DNA of 10,811 nucleotides from CAZLNO01 sp964561005 (GTDB taxonomy: Bacteria; Pseudomonadota; Alphaproteobacteria; Kiloniellales; Rhodovibrionaceae), in NCBI GenBank assembly GCA_964561005.1, contig CAZLNO010000115.1:1-10811 (forward strand), in the 5' to 3' direction. The notes beneath the pieces were generated by a model. That model saw nothing but the letters and a program-made list of their open reading frames with translations, had not been told where the DNA came from and did not search any database. How positions within the stretch are numbered: the first letter of the stretch is position 1; each line of letters starts with the position of its first letter. The position numbers and the translations under genes were made by a program. This document shows, piece by piece, positions 5,304-10,811 of this stretch.

Positions 5304-7640
5304 CTACGCCGCCGCCTTGGCGCCCTGCTGCAGGATGGTCCAGAGCTTTTCCGGCGTGGCGGGCATGTCGAGGTGGCGCACGCCATACGGCTGCAGGGCG
5401 TCGACCAGGGCGTTCATCACCGCCGGCGGCGCGCCGATGGAGCCGGCCTCGCCCGCGCCCTTGATGCCCAGCGGGTTGGTCGTGCAGGGGATGTCCTCGA
5501 CGAAGTGCACCTCGAAGCCGGGGATGTGGTCGGCGCGCGGCATGGTGTAGTCCATGAAGGTCGCCGTCACGAGCTGCCCCGAGTCCGGGTCGTAGGTGGT
5601 GTTCTCGTAAAGCGCCTGGCCGATGCCCTGCGCCGTGCCGCCATGCACCTGGCCGCGCAGCATCAGCGGGTTCACGATGGTGCCGGCGTCGTCGAAGATG
5701 ACGTAGCGCGCGATTTCCGGCACGCCGGTGGCCTCGTCGATCTCGATCTCGCAGACGTGGCAGCCGTTGGGATAGGTCAGCGGCGGCGCCTTGTAGCGCT
5801 CGCTGACGTCGACGCCGCCGCGCAGCTCCTCGGGCAGGTCGTCGCGGCCGGTCGACTGGGCCACCTCGCGCAGGGTGATGGTCTTGTCGGTGCCGGCGAC
5901 GGTGAACACCCCGGCGTCGAACTCCAGGTCCGCCGGCGCCGCCTCCAGCAGGAAGCCGGCCAGCGTCTTCATGTGCTCGACCGCCTTGTCGGTGGCGGCC
6001 AGCGTCGCCCCGCCGCCCATCAGCAGCGAGCGCGAGCCGCCGGTGCCCCGGCCGAAGCCCAGCTCCCCGGTGTCGCCCTGGCGCACCTTGATCTGCTCCG
6101 GCGTCAGGCCCAGGCGGTCGGCGATGAGCTGGGCGTAGGCCGTGGCGTGGCCCTGGCCGTTGGACTGCGTGCCGACGAAGAGCGTGACCGTGCCGTCGCC
6201 CTCCAGGCGGAAGCGGGCCTCTTCCTCGCCGATGCCCGCGCAGCACTCGATGTAGCTGGCATGCCCCAGGCCCAGCAGCTTGCCGCGCTTGCGCGCCTCG
6301 GCCTTGCGTCGTTCCAGGTTCGCAACATCCGCGCGCTCCAGCGCCAGATCCTGCAGCCGGGCGAAGTCGCCGGAGTCGTAGGTCATGCCCGTGGGCGTGG
6401 TGTAGGGCATTTCCGCCGGCGTGATGTAGTTCAGCTTGCGGAACTCGGCCGGACTCATGCCGAGGTCCCGCGCGGCGACGTCCATCAGCCGTTCGATCAG
6501 GTAGGCGGCCTCGGGCCGGCCGGCGCCGCGATAGGCGTCCACCGGCACGGTGTTGGTGAAGACGCAGCGCACCCGGCCATAGAGCGCCGGCACGCGGTAG
6601 ACGCCGGGGTACATCCGCGCCCCGGCGCTGGTCGCGACATAGAGGCCGAAGTTGGACAAATAGCCGCCGACGGCGTTCCGGCTGTCGATCCACAGGCCGG
6701 TGATGCGGTTGTCGCCGTCGAGCGCCAGCGCCGCCTCGGTCACGTGGTCGCGGCCCTGGTTGTCGGACTGGAAGGACTCGCCGCGGCTGGCGTTCCACTT
6801 CACCGGCCGGCCCAGCTCCTTGGCCGCGTGCAGCACCAGCGCCTGCTCGGCGTAGCAGAAGATCTTCATGCCGAAGCCGCCGCCGACGTCCGGCGTGACC
6901 ACGTGGAGGCGCGCCGGGTCGACCTTGAGGATGTGCTCGGCCAACTGGTTGCGCAGGCCGTGCACGCCCTGGGTGCCGGTCGTCAGCGTCCAGGTGCCCG
7001 TGGCCGCGTCGTACTCGCCGAGCGCGTTGCGCGGCTCCATGGAGTTCACCACGACGCGGTTGTTCACCAGCTTCAGCCGCACCACGCGGGCGGCGTCGTC
7101 GAGCGCCTGGCGCGTCGCCGTCTCGTCGCCGATGGCCCAGTCCAGGGCGACGTTGTTCGCGGCCTCCGGATAGATGCGCGGCGCGTCCTCGGCCACGGCG
7201 GCCTCGGTGTCGACCACGTGGTCCAGCTCCGCGTAGTCGACGGTGACCAGCTCGGCCGCGTCCTCGGCCAGTTCGCGGCTTTCCGCGACGATGGCGACCA
7301 CGGGGTCGCCGACGTGGCGCACCCGCCCGCGCGCCAGCACGGGGTGGCCGGGCATCACCGGCGGGTCGCCGTCGCGCCCCGGAATCGCGGTCAGGCAGGG
7401 AATGTCGCCGATGCCCGCCGCGTCGAGGTCGGTGCTGGTGTAGACGGCCAGCACGCCGGGCGCCGATCGCGCCGCCTCGACGTCGATCCCGGTGATCTCG
7501 GCGTGGGCGTGCGGGCTGCGCACGACGTGGAGCTGCGCCTGCCCGGCCGGCTGCACGTCGTCGGTATAGCGGCCGTGGCCGGTCAGCAGCCGCTGGTCCT
7601 CGACGCGCTTGATCCCCTGGCCGATACCGAACTGACCCAT
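5304..7640 (-). CDS. Xanthine dehydrogenase family molybdopterin-binding subunit (form II CoxL-like)
   Basis: This 778-residue protein is the molybdenum-cofactor subunit of a xanthine oxidase/CO dehydrogenase-type hydroxylase. N-terminal GQGIKRVEDQRLLTGHGRYT and residues to about 130 are the a/b hammerhead domain. The cofactor-binding domains follow, with VGGGFGMK and TQSNGQGHATAY. The active-site loop reads VDAYRGAGRPEAAY, with AYRGAGR at 369-375. This is the form II (CoxL-like) motif, not the AYxCSFR of true form I CO dehydrogenases, so CO oxidation is unlikely and the substrate is unknown. The catalytic glutamate of GxGE is present (E731 in GIKGAGEAGS). The start ATG (7638-7640) has GGGGAGGAG six bases upstream. 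The FAD and 2Fe-2S subunits that usually accompany it are absent from the flanks, so it must borrow partners from elsewhere or work differently. Confidence 0.93.
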   Translation of the reverse strand: MGQFGIGQGIKRVEDQRLLTGHGRYTDDVQPAGQAQLHVVRSPHAHAEITGIDVEAARSAPGVLAVYTSTDLDAAGIGDIPCLTAIPGRDGDPPVMPGHPVLARGRVRHVGDPVVAIVAESRELAEDAAELVTVDYAELDHVVDTEAAVAEDAPRIYPEAANNVALDWAIGDETATRQALDDAARVVRLKLVNNRVVVNSMEPRNALGEYDAATGTWTLTTGTQGVHGLRNQLAEHILKVDPARLHVVTPDVGGGFGMKIFCYAEQALVLHAAKELGRPVKWNASRGESFQSDNQGRDHVTEAALALDGDNRITGLWIDSRNAVGGYLSNFGLYVATSAGARMYPGVYRVPALYGRVRCVFTNTVPVDAYRGAGRPEAAYLIERLMDVAARDLGMSPAEFRKLNYITPAEMPYTTPTGMTYDSGDFARLQDLALERADVANLERRKAEARKRGKLLGLGHASYIECCAGIGEEEARFRLEGDGTVTLFVGTQSNGQGHATAYAQLIADRLGLTPEQIKVRQGDTGELGFGRGTGGSRSLLMGGGATLAATDKAVEHMKTLAGFLLEAAPADLEFDAGVFTVAGTDKTITLREVAQSTGRDDLPEELRGGVDVSERYKAPPLTYPNGCHVCEIEIDEATGVPEIARYVIFDDAGTIVNPLMLRGQVHGGTAQGIGQALYENTTYDPDSGQLVTATFMDYTMPRADHIPGFEVHFVEDIPCTTNPLGIKGAGEAGSIGAPPAVMNALVDALQPYGVRHLDMPATPEKLWTILQQGAKAAA

Positions 7641-7677
7641 GAGTGCTCCTCCCCAATGTCACTGCCTGGCCGGCGCC

Positions 7678-7709
7678 ATCCTAGCGGCGGGCGCGCGGGG
7701 TCGCGACCC
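7678..7709 (-). promoter_or_regulatory. Possible control site for the molybdopterin-subunit gene
   Basis: GGGTCGCGACCC (7698-7709) is a perfect 12-bp palindrome 57 bases upstream of the start codon. A weak -10-like TAGGAT lies at 7683-7678 on the minus strand. No good -35 box is visible, which would suit an activator-dependent promoter. A palindrome of this length can occur by chance in GC-rich DNA, so this is only a pointer. Confidence 0.25.
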
Positions 7710-7763
7710 TTGAAAGTCGGATCAGCCATGCAGTGGGCAAGGGGCGCGCGGACGCCGGCGGGC

Positions 7764-8333
7764 TCAGTCGCCGCCGTCATCCTCCGACTCCGACTCCGCC
7801 TTGGGCCGCTCGTGGGTGTGAATGTCGACGGCGCCATGCGCCTGCAGGATAGCGATGGCCTTCTCCTGCGTCGCCGGGTCCTCGGCGCGCGCCCACAGCA
7901 GGATGGCCCCGTTCTCCGCCGCGCGGGCGAAGGCCTCAGTGTGCGGCGTGGCGCGCACCTCGCGCAGCACGTCGGCGATGGCATAACCGGTCAGCCCGGC
8001 CCCGAGCGCACCGGAAATCAGCGCGCCGACCGGGCCGGTGGCGACGGCGATGAAGCCGGCGGCGGCGATGGGGCCGATGTAGTGCACCTCGCGCACCAGG
8101 CCGCTCATCGTCTCCAGGAAGGCCTCGCGTGGCGACTCCGCCGCCGACAGCGATTCGTGGGTGTCCAGCACGGAGAGGTCGGCGCGCTCGAAGCCCTGCG
8201 CCAGCAGGTCCTGGACCGCCGCCTTGAAGGTCGGACGGTCCTGGAACCAGCCGACGACCTCGATGGTGTGCCGCTCGGCCGGGTGCTTGCCGTAGGCGCT
8301 GGGCGCTGTCGCTTCGGCCACGGGGCCCTCCAT
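7764..8333 (-). CDS. Glycine-zipper membrane protein with YflT-like stress domain
   Basis: The protein has 189 residues. Residues 21-60 (HTIEVVGWFQDRPTFKAAVQ, then a LLAQGFERADLSVL segment) resemble the N-terminal alpha/beta unit of general-stress/YflT-type proteins (PF11181-like). Residues 85-120 form a glycine-rich hydrophobic stretch (YIGPIAAAGFIAVATGPVGA and on), a glycine zipper likely to span or associate with the membrane. After it comes a second alpha/beta segment (NGAILLWARAEDP...AILQAHGAVDIHTH), and the end is acidic (SESEDDGGD). Proteins of this layout are common in Alphaproteobacteria and are thought to respond to stress, but no biochemical role is established to my knowledge. The start ATG (8331-8333) has only a weak ribosome site. 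It is 123 bases upstream of the molybdopterin gene on the same strand, so co-transcription is possible but not evident. Confidence 0.75.
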   Translation of the reverse strand: MEGPVAEATAPSAYGKHPAERHTIEVVGWFQDRPTFKAAVQDLLAQGFERADLSVLDTHESLSAAESPREAFLETMSGLVREVHYIGPIAAAGFIAVATGPVGALISGALGAGLTGYAIADVLREVRATPHTEAFARAAENGAILLWARAEDPATQEKAIAILQAHGAVDIHTHERPKAESESEDDGGD

Positions 8334-8524
8334 TGCTGCTCTGCCTCGCCGGACGGTCTTTTACCGTGTGGCCGGAAGCTTGGCCAGAGCGCAGGCAAGT
8401 CACAGGGGAGTCGAACCTATCCGGCTGCCGAGGCAGCGTTCCTTGCGCGAATCCACATTTATGAATACAGCTCTTGGCTGATGCCGCCTTGTAGGCGGAG
8501 TGGCGGCCGGATTTTGGTTCCAGG

Positions 8525-8540
8525 GTTGTCAATTGACAAC
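8525..8540. promoter_or_regulatory. Perfect 16-bp palindrome, likely operator of the HicA-like/HTH unit
   Basis: GTTGTCAATTGACAAC is a perfect inverted repeat. It is nested in a wider imperfect one, with CCAGGG at 8520-8525 and CCCTGG at 8545-8550. It contains the -35 box of the promoter for the downstream gene, so a dimeric protein bound here would block RNA polymerase. The helix-turn-helix product of the second gene is the natural candidate to bind it (inference). Confidence 0.7.
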
Positions 8541-8561
8541 ACACCCCTGGCGCGATAAATT
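8533..8561 (+). promoter_or_regulatory. Sigma-70-type promoter of the HicA-like gene
   Basis: TTGACA (8533-8538) is a consensus -35 box. After a 17-base spacer TAAATT (8556-8561) matches four of six bases of the -10 consensus in an AT-richer patch. The start codon at 8585 would leave a leader of about 15-18 bases. The ribosome site is weak, which suits low toxin output. Confidence 0.65.
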
Positions 8562-8584
8562 CGCAACTGTGATGAACGGCGCAC

Positions 8585-8827
8585 ATGGGCACCCATAAGC
8601 ACCCTGATAAGCACGTTCGCGCCGCGATCAAGATGGCGGTCTCGAAAGGATGGCGGTTTGAGAAGAGCGATGGGCATGCGTTCGGAAAGCTGTTTTGCCC
8701 CTGGAACGATCAGGCATGCCGCTGCGGCGCTTTCTGCGTCCTTTCCGTCTATGGGACGCCGCGAAATCCGCAAGCGCATGCTCGGCTCATTGAGCAAAAA
8801 GTGCTCGGATGCATCCATCTAAAGTAG
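8585..8827 (+). CDS. HicA-like small protein with cysteine cluster (putative toxin)
   Basis: The protein has 80 residues. The sequence KHVRAAIKMAVSKGWRFEKS followed by DGHAFGKLFCP has the helix-strand-strand layout of the HicA/YcfA dsRNA-binding-like fold. GHAF places a histidine (H31) where HicA toxins carry their catalytic His in GSHxxF. HicA proteins are mRNA interferases. Unusual are four cysteines, C38-x6-C45-x-C47-x3-C51, possibly a metal site, plus C76. The C-terminal part (YGTPRNPQAHARLIEQKV) forms a helix. The gene has its own promoter and operator-like palindrome, lies 22 bases before a helix-turn-helix gene, and is less GC-rich than neighbours. This fits a toxin-first module. The fold assignment is by eye; a non-toxic small zinc protein is the main alternative. 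Confidence 0.7.
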   Translation: MGTHKHPDKHVRAAIKMAVSKGWRFEKSDGHAFGKLFCPWNDQACRCGAFCVLSVYGTPRNPQAHARLIEQKVLGCIHLK

Positions 8828-8849
8828 GTCAAGTGCCGAGGAGGGCGCC

Positions 8850-9404
8850 GTGGTGGCGGCGCGGACAGCCATGCGAACCAATCGGCCAGCACGCACCTTC
8901 GAGTTCGATCTCATCTTCAAGCTTCCCGCCGAGGCGCCGGACCCGGACACTCACGTGGACGCGCTGTTCGAAGCCGGTTGCGATGATGCGCTTCCCGGCG
9001 TTGGGTTGCCCGGCACCATCGCCCTGGCCTTCGCGCGCGAAGCGTCCACCGCGACGGAAGCCATGACGAGCGCGCTGAGGGACGTCCGAAAGGCGATCCC
9101 CGGCGCCGTCCTTGTCGAGGCCAAGCCCGACCTCGTCGGTCCGAGCGAGATCGCCGAGATCTTCGGCTGCTCCCGCCAGAACATCCGCAAGCACCTGATC
9201 GACAAGCCGACCGCGCCGCCGCCGGCCCACGTCGGAAACCCGTCGCTCTGGCACCTGGCGGAGGTGAGCGGCTATCTCGGCGCCTGCATGCGGCTCTCGG
9301 TGGATCCCGCCGTCATCGAGGCCGCCGAGAGCGCGTGGCAACTCAACCTGCGGGAGCGAGCCGTTCCCAGCGCCTTCGAGAGAGACAACAGCGAAGTTCG
9401 CTAG
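8850..9404 (+). CDS. Helix-turn-helix protein, putative antitoxin/repressor of the pair
   Basis: The protein has 184 residues from GTG 8850. GAGGAGGG (8838-8845) just upstream supports this GTG or the next in-frame GTG (8853); ATG 8871 is a further option. Residues about 15-92 form an alpha/beta domain (FEFDLIFKLPAEAPD; LFEAGCDDALPGVGLPG; a helix ending IPGAVLVEA) that I do not recognise by name. Residues about 95-118 are a clear helix-turn-helix (LVGPSEIAEIFGCSRQNIRK). A Trp/His-containing stretch (PSLWHLAEVSGYL) follows, with a helical tail. The SRQN recognition helix recalls excisionase/MerR-like winged domains. With the small upstream gene and its palindromic operator, an autorepressor/antitoxin role is likely but inferred. 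It converges on the diguanylate cyclase gene with a 47-base gap. Confidence 0.75.
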   Translation: MVAARTAMRTNRPARTFEFDLIFKLPAEAPDPDTHVDALFEAGCDDALPGVGLPGTIALAFAREASTATEAMTSALRDVRKAIPGAVLVEAKPDLVGPSEIAEIFGCSRQNIRKHLIDKPTAPPPAHVGNPSLWHLAEVSGYLGACMRLSVDPAVIEAAESAWQLNLRERAVPSAFERDNSEVR

Positions 9405-9418
9405 GCGTCTTCGCACAG

Positions 9419-9438
9419 GCGTCGACGGCGCACGACGC
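9419..9438. terminator. Small hairpin between converging genes
   Basis: GCGTCG (9419-9424) pairs with CGACGC (9433-9438) around an 8-base loop, in the 47-base gap between two converging stops. There is no T-run on either strand. It could serve as a bidirectional terminator, but a 6-bp stem in GC-rich DNA is weak evidence. Confidence 0.3.
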
Positions 9439-9451
9439 GCGTGGGCATGCG

Positions 9452-10396
9452 CTACCCCTCGCCATCCTCCGCCGCGCGGACGCGGTTGCGGCCCTCGCGC
9501 TTCGCGCGGTAGAGGGCGTCGTCGGCCCGGGCGATCAGGGTTTCCGGCGTGTCCTCGCCGGGACGGAAGACGGCCACGCCGAAGCTGGCGGTGAGCTGGA
9601 CGACGTGTCCGCTTTCCGGCCGCGTGATCGGCGTGTCGGCGAGGCGCGCGCGCACGCGCTCGGCCGTGGCCCTGGCCCCCTCCAGGTCGCTGTCGGCCAG
9701 CAGCGCGACGAACTCCTCCCCGCCCCAGCGGCCCAGCAGGTCGCTGCCGCGCAGGCTGCCGGCGAAGCGCTCGAAGGCTTCCATGATCGCCAGGTCGCCG
9801 ACGGTATGCCCGTGGGTGTCGTTGAGCGTCTTGAAGTGATCGATGTCCATCATCAGCAGCGACAGGCTGCGATGCTGCCGCGCCGCCGCCTCGCACATCG
9901 CCCTGGTGTTCGCGTCGAAGGCGCGGCGGTTCAGGGCGCCGGTGAGCGGATCGGTGTTGGCCAGCTTCTCCAGCGACTTCTGCAGGCGGCGCTGCTCGGT
10001 GCGGTCGCGGATGATGGCGACCATCACGAGTCTTTCGTCGGCGTGCGAGCGCAGGATCGAGATGCCCGCGGGGAACTCCGTCCCGTCCGCCCGCAACCCC
10101 GTGATGTCGGCGCGACGGTCGGCCATGTAGCGGGCCCGAACGTTCTCCGCGGCAAAGGCCGCGACCATCGCGGCGTGATCCGCTCGCGCATGCTCGGGCA
10201 GCAACAGATCAAGCGGGCGGCCGATCACCTCGCTCGCCCGATATCCGAACAGCGCCGAGGCGGCCCGGTTGAACAGCACGACGCGCTGGGATTCGTCGAT
10301 CGCCACGATGGCATCGACGCAGTGCTCCACGATCGAGCGGAACAGCCTCTCGTTGCCGGTGGTGTACCAAGTTGCCTCGGTCGCGGCCATCATCAT
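9452..10396 (-). CDS. PAS-GGDEF diguanylate cyclase
   Basis: The protein has 314 residues, with no signal peptide or membrane segment, so it is cytoplasmic. Residues about 15-135 are a PAS/PAC sensor domain (SIVEHCVDAIVAIDESQRVV; FNRAASALFGY; GLRADGTEFPAGISI), followed by a short linker helix and the GGDEF domain (ANTDPLTGALNRRAF; MMDIDHFKTLND; HGHTVGD). The catalytic signature is GGEEF at 225-229, so it should make cyclic di-GMP from two GTP. An intact inhibitory site RGSD (216-219) stands five residues ahead, predicting product feedback. No heme or flavin ligand can be named from the PAS domain by eye. Three consecutive ATG codons open the gene (10388-10396), and the first was chosen. mutS is transcribed divergently from the 191-base gap. 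No effector domain or partner regulator is adjacent. Confidence 0.95.
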   Translation of the reverse strand: MMMAATEATWYTTGNERLFRSIVEHCVDAIVAIDESQRVVLFNRAASALFGYRASEVIGRPLDLLLPEHARADHAAMVAAFAAENVRARYMADRRADITGLRADGTEFPAGISILRSHADERLVMVAIIRDRTEQRRLQKSLEKLANTDPLTGALNRRAFDANTRAMCEAAARQHRSLSLLMMDIDHFKTLNDTHGHTVGDLAIMEAFERFAGSLRGSDLLGRWGGEEFVALLADSDLEGARATAERVRARLADTPITRPESGHVVQLTASFGVAVFRPGEDTPETLIARADDALYRAKREGRNRVRAAEDGEG

Positions 10397-10532
10397 GCGG
10401 ATCCCGCCGGTTTTGCGTTTGTATCGGCAGCGAACTAGCCAAAAGGAATTTAAGAATTGTTTTAAATACGGCCGGACTCCGCGCCACGACCACCCGCTAC
10501 CCGCCAGCCCTTTGCCCCGGCGCGCGGCGTGT

Positions 10533-10538
10533 TATTCT
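10533..10538 (+). promoter_or_regulatory. Possible -10 element for mutS
   Basis: TATTCT (10533-10538) lies about 50 bases before the mutS GTG. A weak TTTGCC/TTGCCC stretch stands 15-16 bases upstream, and inverted GGCGCG/CGCGCC bases flank the element. The match is poor and the call tentative. The rest of 10397-10587 includes an AT-rich patch (about 10433-10470) that could hold the promoter of the diguanylate cyclase gene on the minus strand, but no clear boxes are seen. Confidence 0.25.
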
Positions 10539-10587
10539 CGCGCCGCCATCCACACCACGAGCGAACCCAGGTCGAGCCAGAGCCGCC

Positions 10588-10811
10588 GTGCCCGACAGCA
10601 GTCAGACCGCCCCCGCGCCCGACCGCCGCGCCGCCCCCGCCGGCGACGGCACGACCCCGATGATGGCGCAGTACCTGGAGGTGAAGCGCCAGCATCCGGA
10701 CTGCCTGCTGTTCTATCGCATGGGCGATTTCTACGAGCTGTTCTTCGACGACGCGGTCGCGGCGGCGGCGGCGCTGGACATCGCTCTGACCAAGCGGGGC
10801 AAGCACCAGGG
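10588..10811 (+). CDS. mutS: DNA mismatch repair protein MutS, N-terminal part (partial)
   Basis: The open frame from GTG 10588 runs off the window after 74 codons. The segments TPMMAQYLEVKRQHPDCLLF and YRMGDFYELFFDDA are the conserved start of MutS domain I. They include the Phe-x-Glu element (FYE in GDFYELF) that stacks on and contacts mismatched bases. MutS recognises replication mismatches and recruits MutL. The first ~24 residues are a loose Pro/Ala-rich extension; an in-frame ATG at 10660 (MMAQYLEVK) could be the true start, and the ribosome site is weak for both. Later domains (connector, clamp, ATPase) are outside the window. Confidence 0.93.
   Translation, partial: MPDSSQTAPAPDRRAAPAGDGTTPMMAQYLEVKRQHPDCLLFYRMGDFYELFFDDAVAAAAALDIALTKRGKHQ

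Noticed and set aside
8399..8431. tRNA T-arm-like sequence (GGTTCGACTCCCC on the minus strand)
   Set aside because: No 5-bp T stem, acceptor stem, anticodon arm or CCA can be built around it. A nearby GCTGC/GCAGC hairpin does not fit a cloverleaf. At most a remnant, more likely chance.
8484..8498. CCGCCT/AGGCGG hairpin upstream of the palindromic operator
   Set aside because: A 6-bp stem with a 3-base loop and a TTTT only 14 bases later. Too weak to call a terminator.
5001..8558. Plus-strand open frame of 1185 codons
   Set aside because: It runs antisense through the clear molybdopterin-subunit and stress-protein genes. Its composition is typical of a high-GC antisense shadow.
8459..8818. 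Minus-strand open frame opposite the HicA-like gene
   Set aside because: The plus-strand gene has a consensus -35 box, an operator-like palindrome and a recognisable fold. The antisense frame has none of these.
1..10811. CRISPR array, rRNA, riboswitch or insertion sequence
   Set aside because: No regularly spaced repeats, rRNA segments, known riboswitch cores or transposase genes were seen on reading through the window.

Overview
The window is GC-rich (roughly two-thirds G+C in the core genes) and carries rplT-pheS-pheT in the order usual for Alphaproteobacteria. Gene content, GTG starts and protein style fit a free-living alphaproteobacterium, probably in or near Rhodospirillales. That placement is inference; no rRNA or other phylogenetic marker was compared.

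Layout. 1-128 is the 3' end of rplT (ribosomal protein L20). It is followed by a 219-base gap holding a very long inverted repeat with tandem 22-base units, and then by pheS (348-1421) and pheT (1426-3837), the two subunits of phenylalanyl-tRNA synthetase. Next come terminator-like hairpins and a 440-base stretch that may contain a decayed gene. On the minus strand follows a two-gene unit (5065 down to 4278): a small acidic alpha/beta-type protein overlapping a HEPN-domain protein, which looks like a toxin-antitoxin or defence pair. Also on the minus strand are an orphan xanthine dehydrogenase/CO dehydrogenase-family molybdopterin subunit (5304-7640) and a glycine-zipper membrane stress-type protein (7764-8333).

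On the plus strand, 8585-9404 holds a second two-gene unit: an 80-residue HicA-like protein with a cysteine cluster, then a helix-turn-helix protein. It has its own promoter, whose -35 box (TTGACA) lies inside a perfect 16-bp palindrome, as expected for a self-repressing toxin-antitoxin module. A PAS-GGDEF diguanylate cyclase (9452-10396, minus) faces it, and the window ends in the first 74 codons of mutS (10588 onward, plus).

Reading of the whole: housekeeping genes at both ends (rplT-pheST, mutS) flank an accessory stretch of about 6 kb. It contains two small bicistronic modules, both with visibly lower GC than their neighbours, plus stand-alone metabolic and signalling genes. The two modules are the best candidates for little-described systems. 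Their function as toxin-antitoxin or defence units is inferred from architecture and motifs, not shown.
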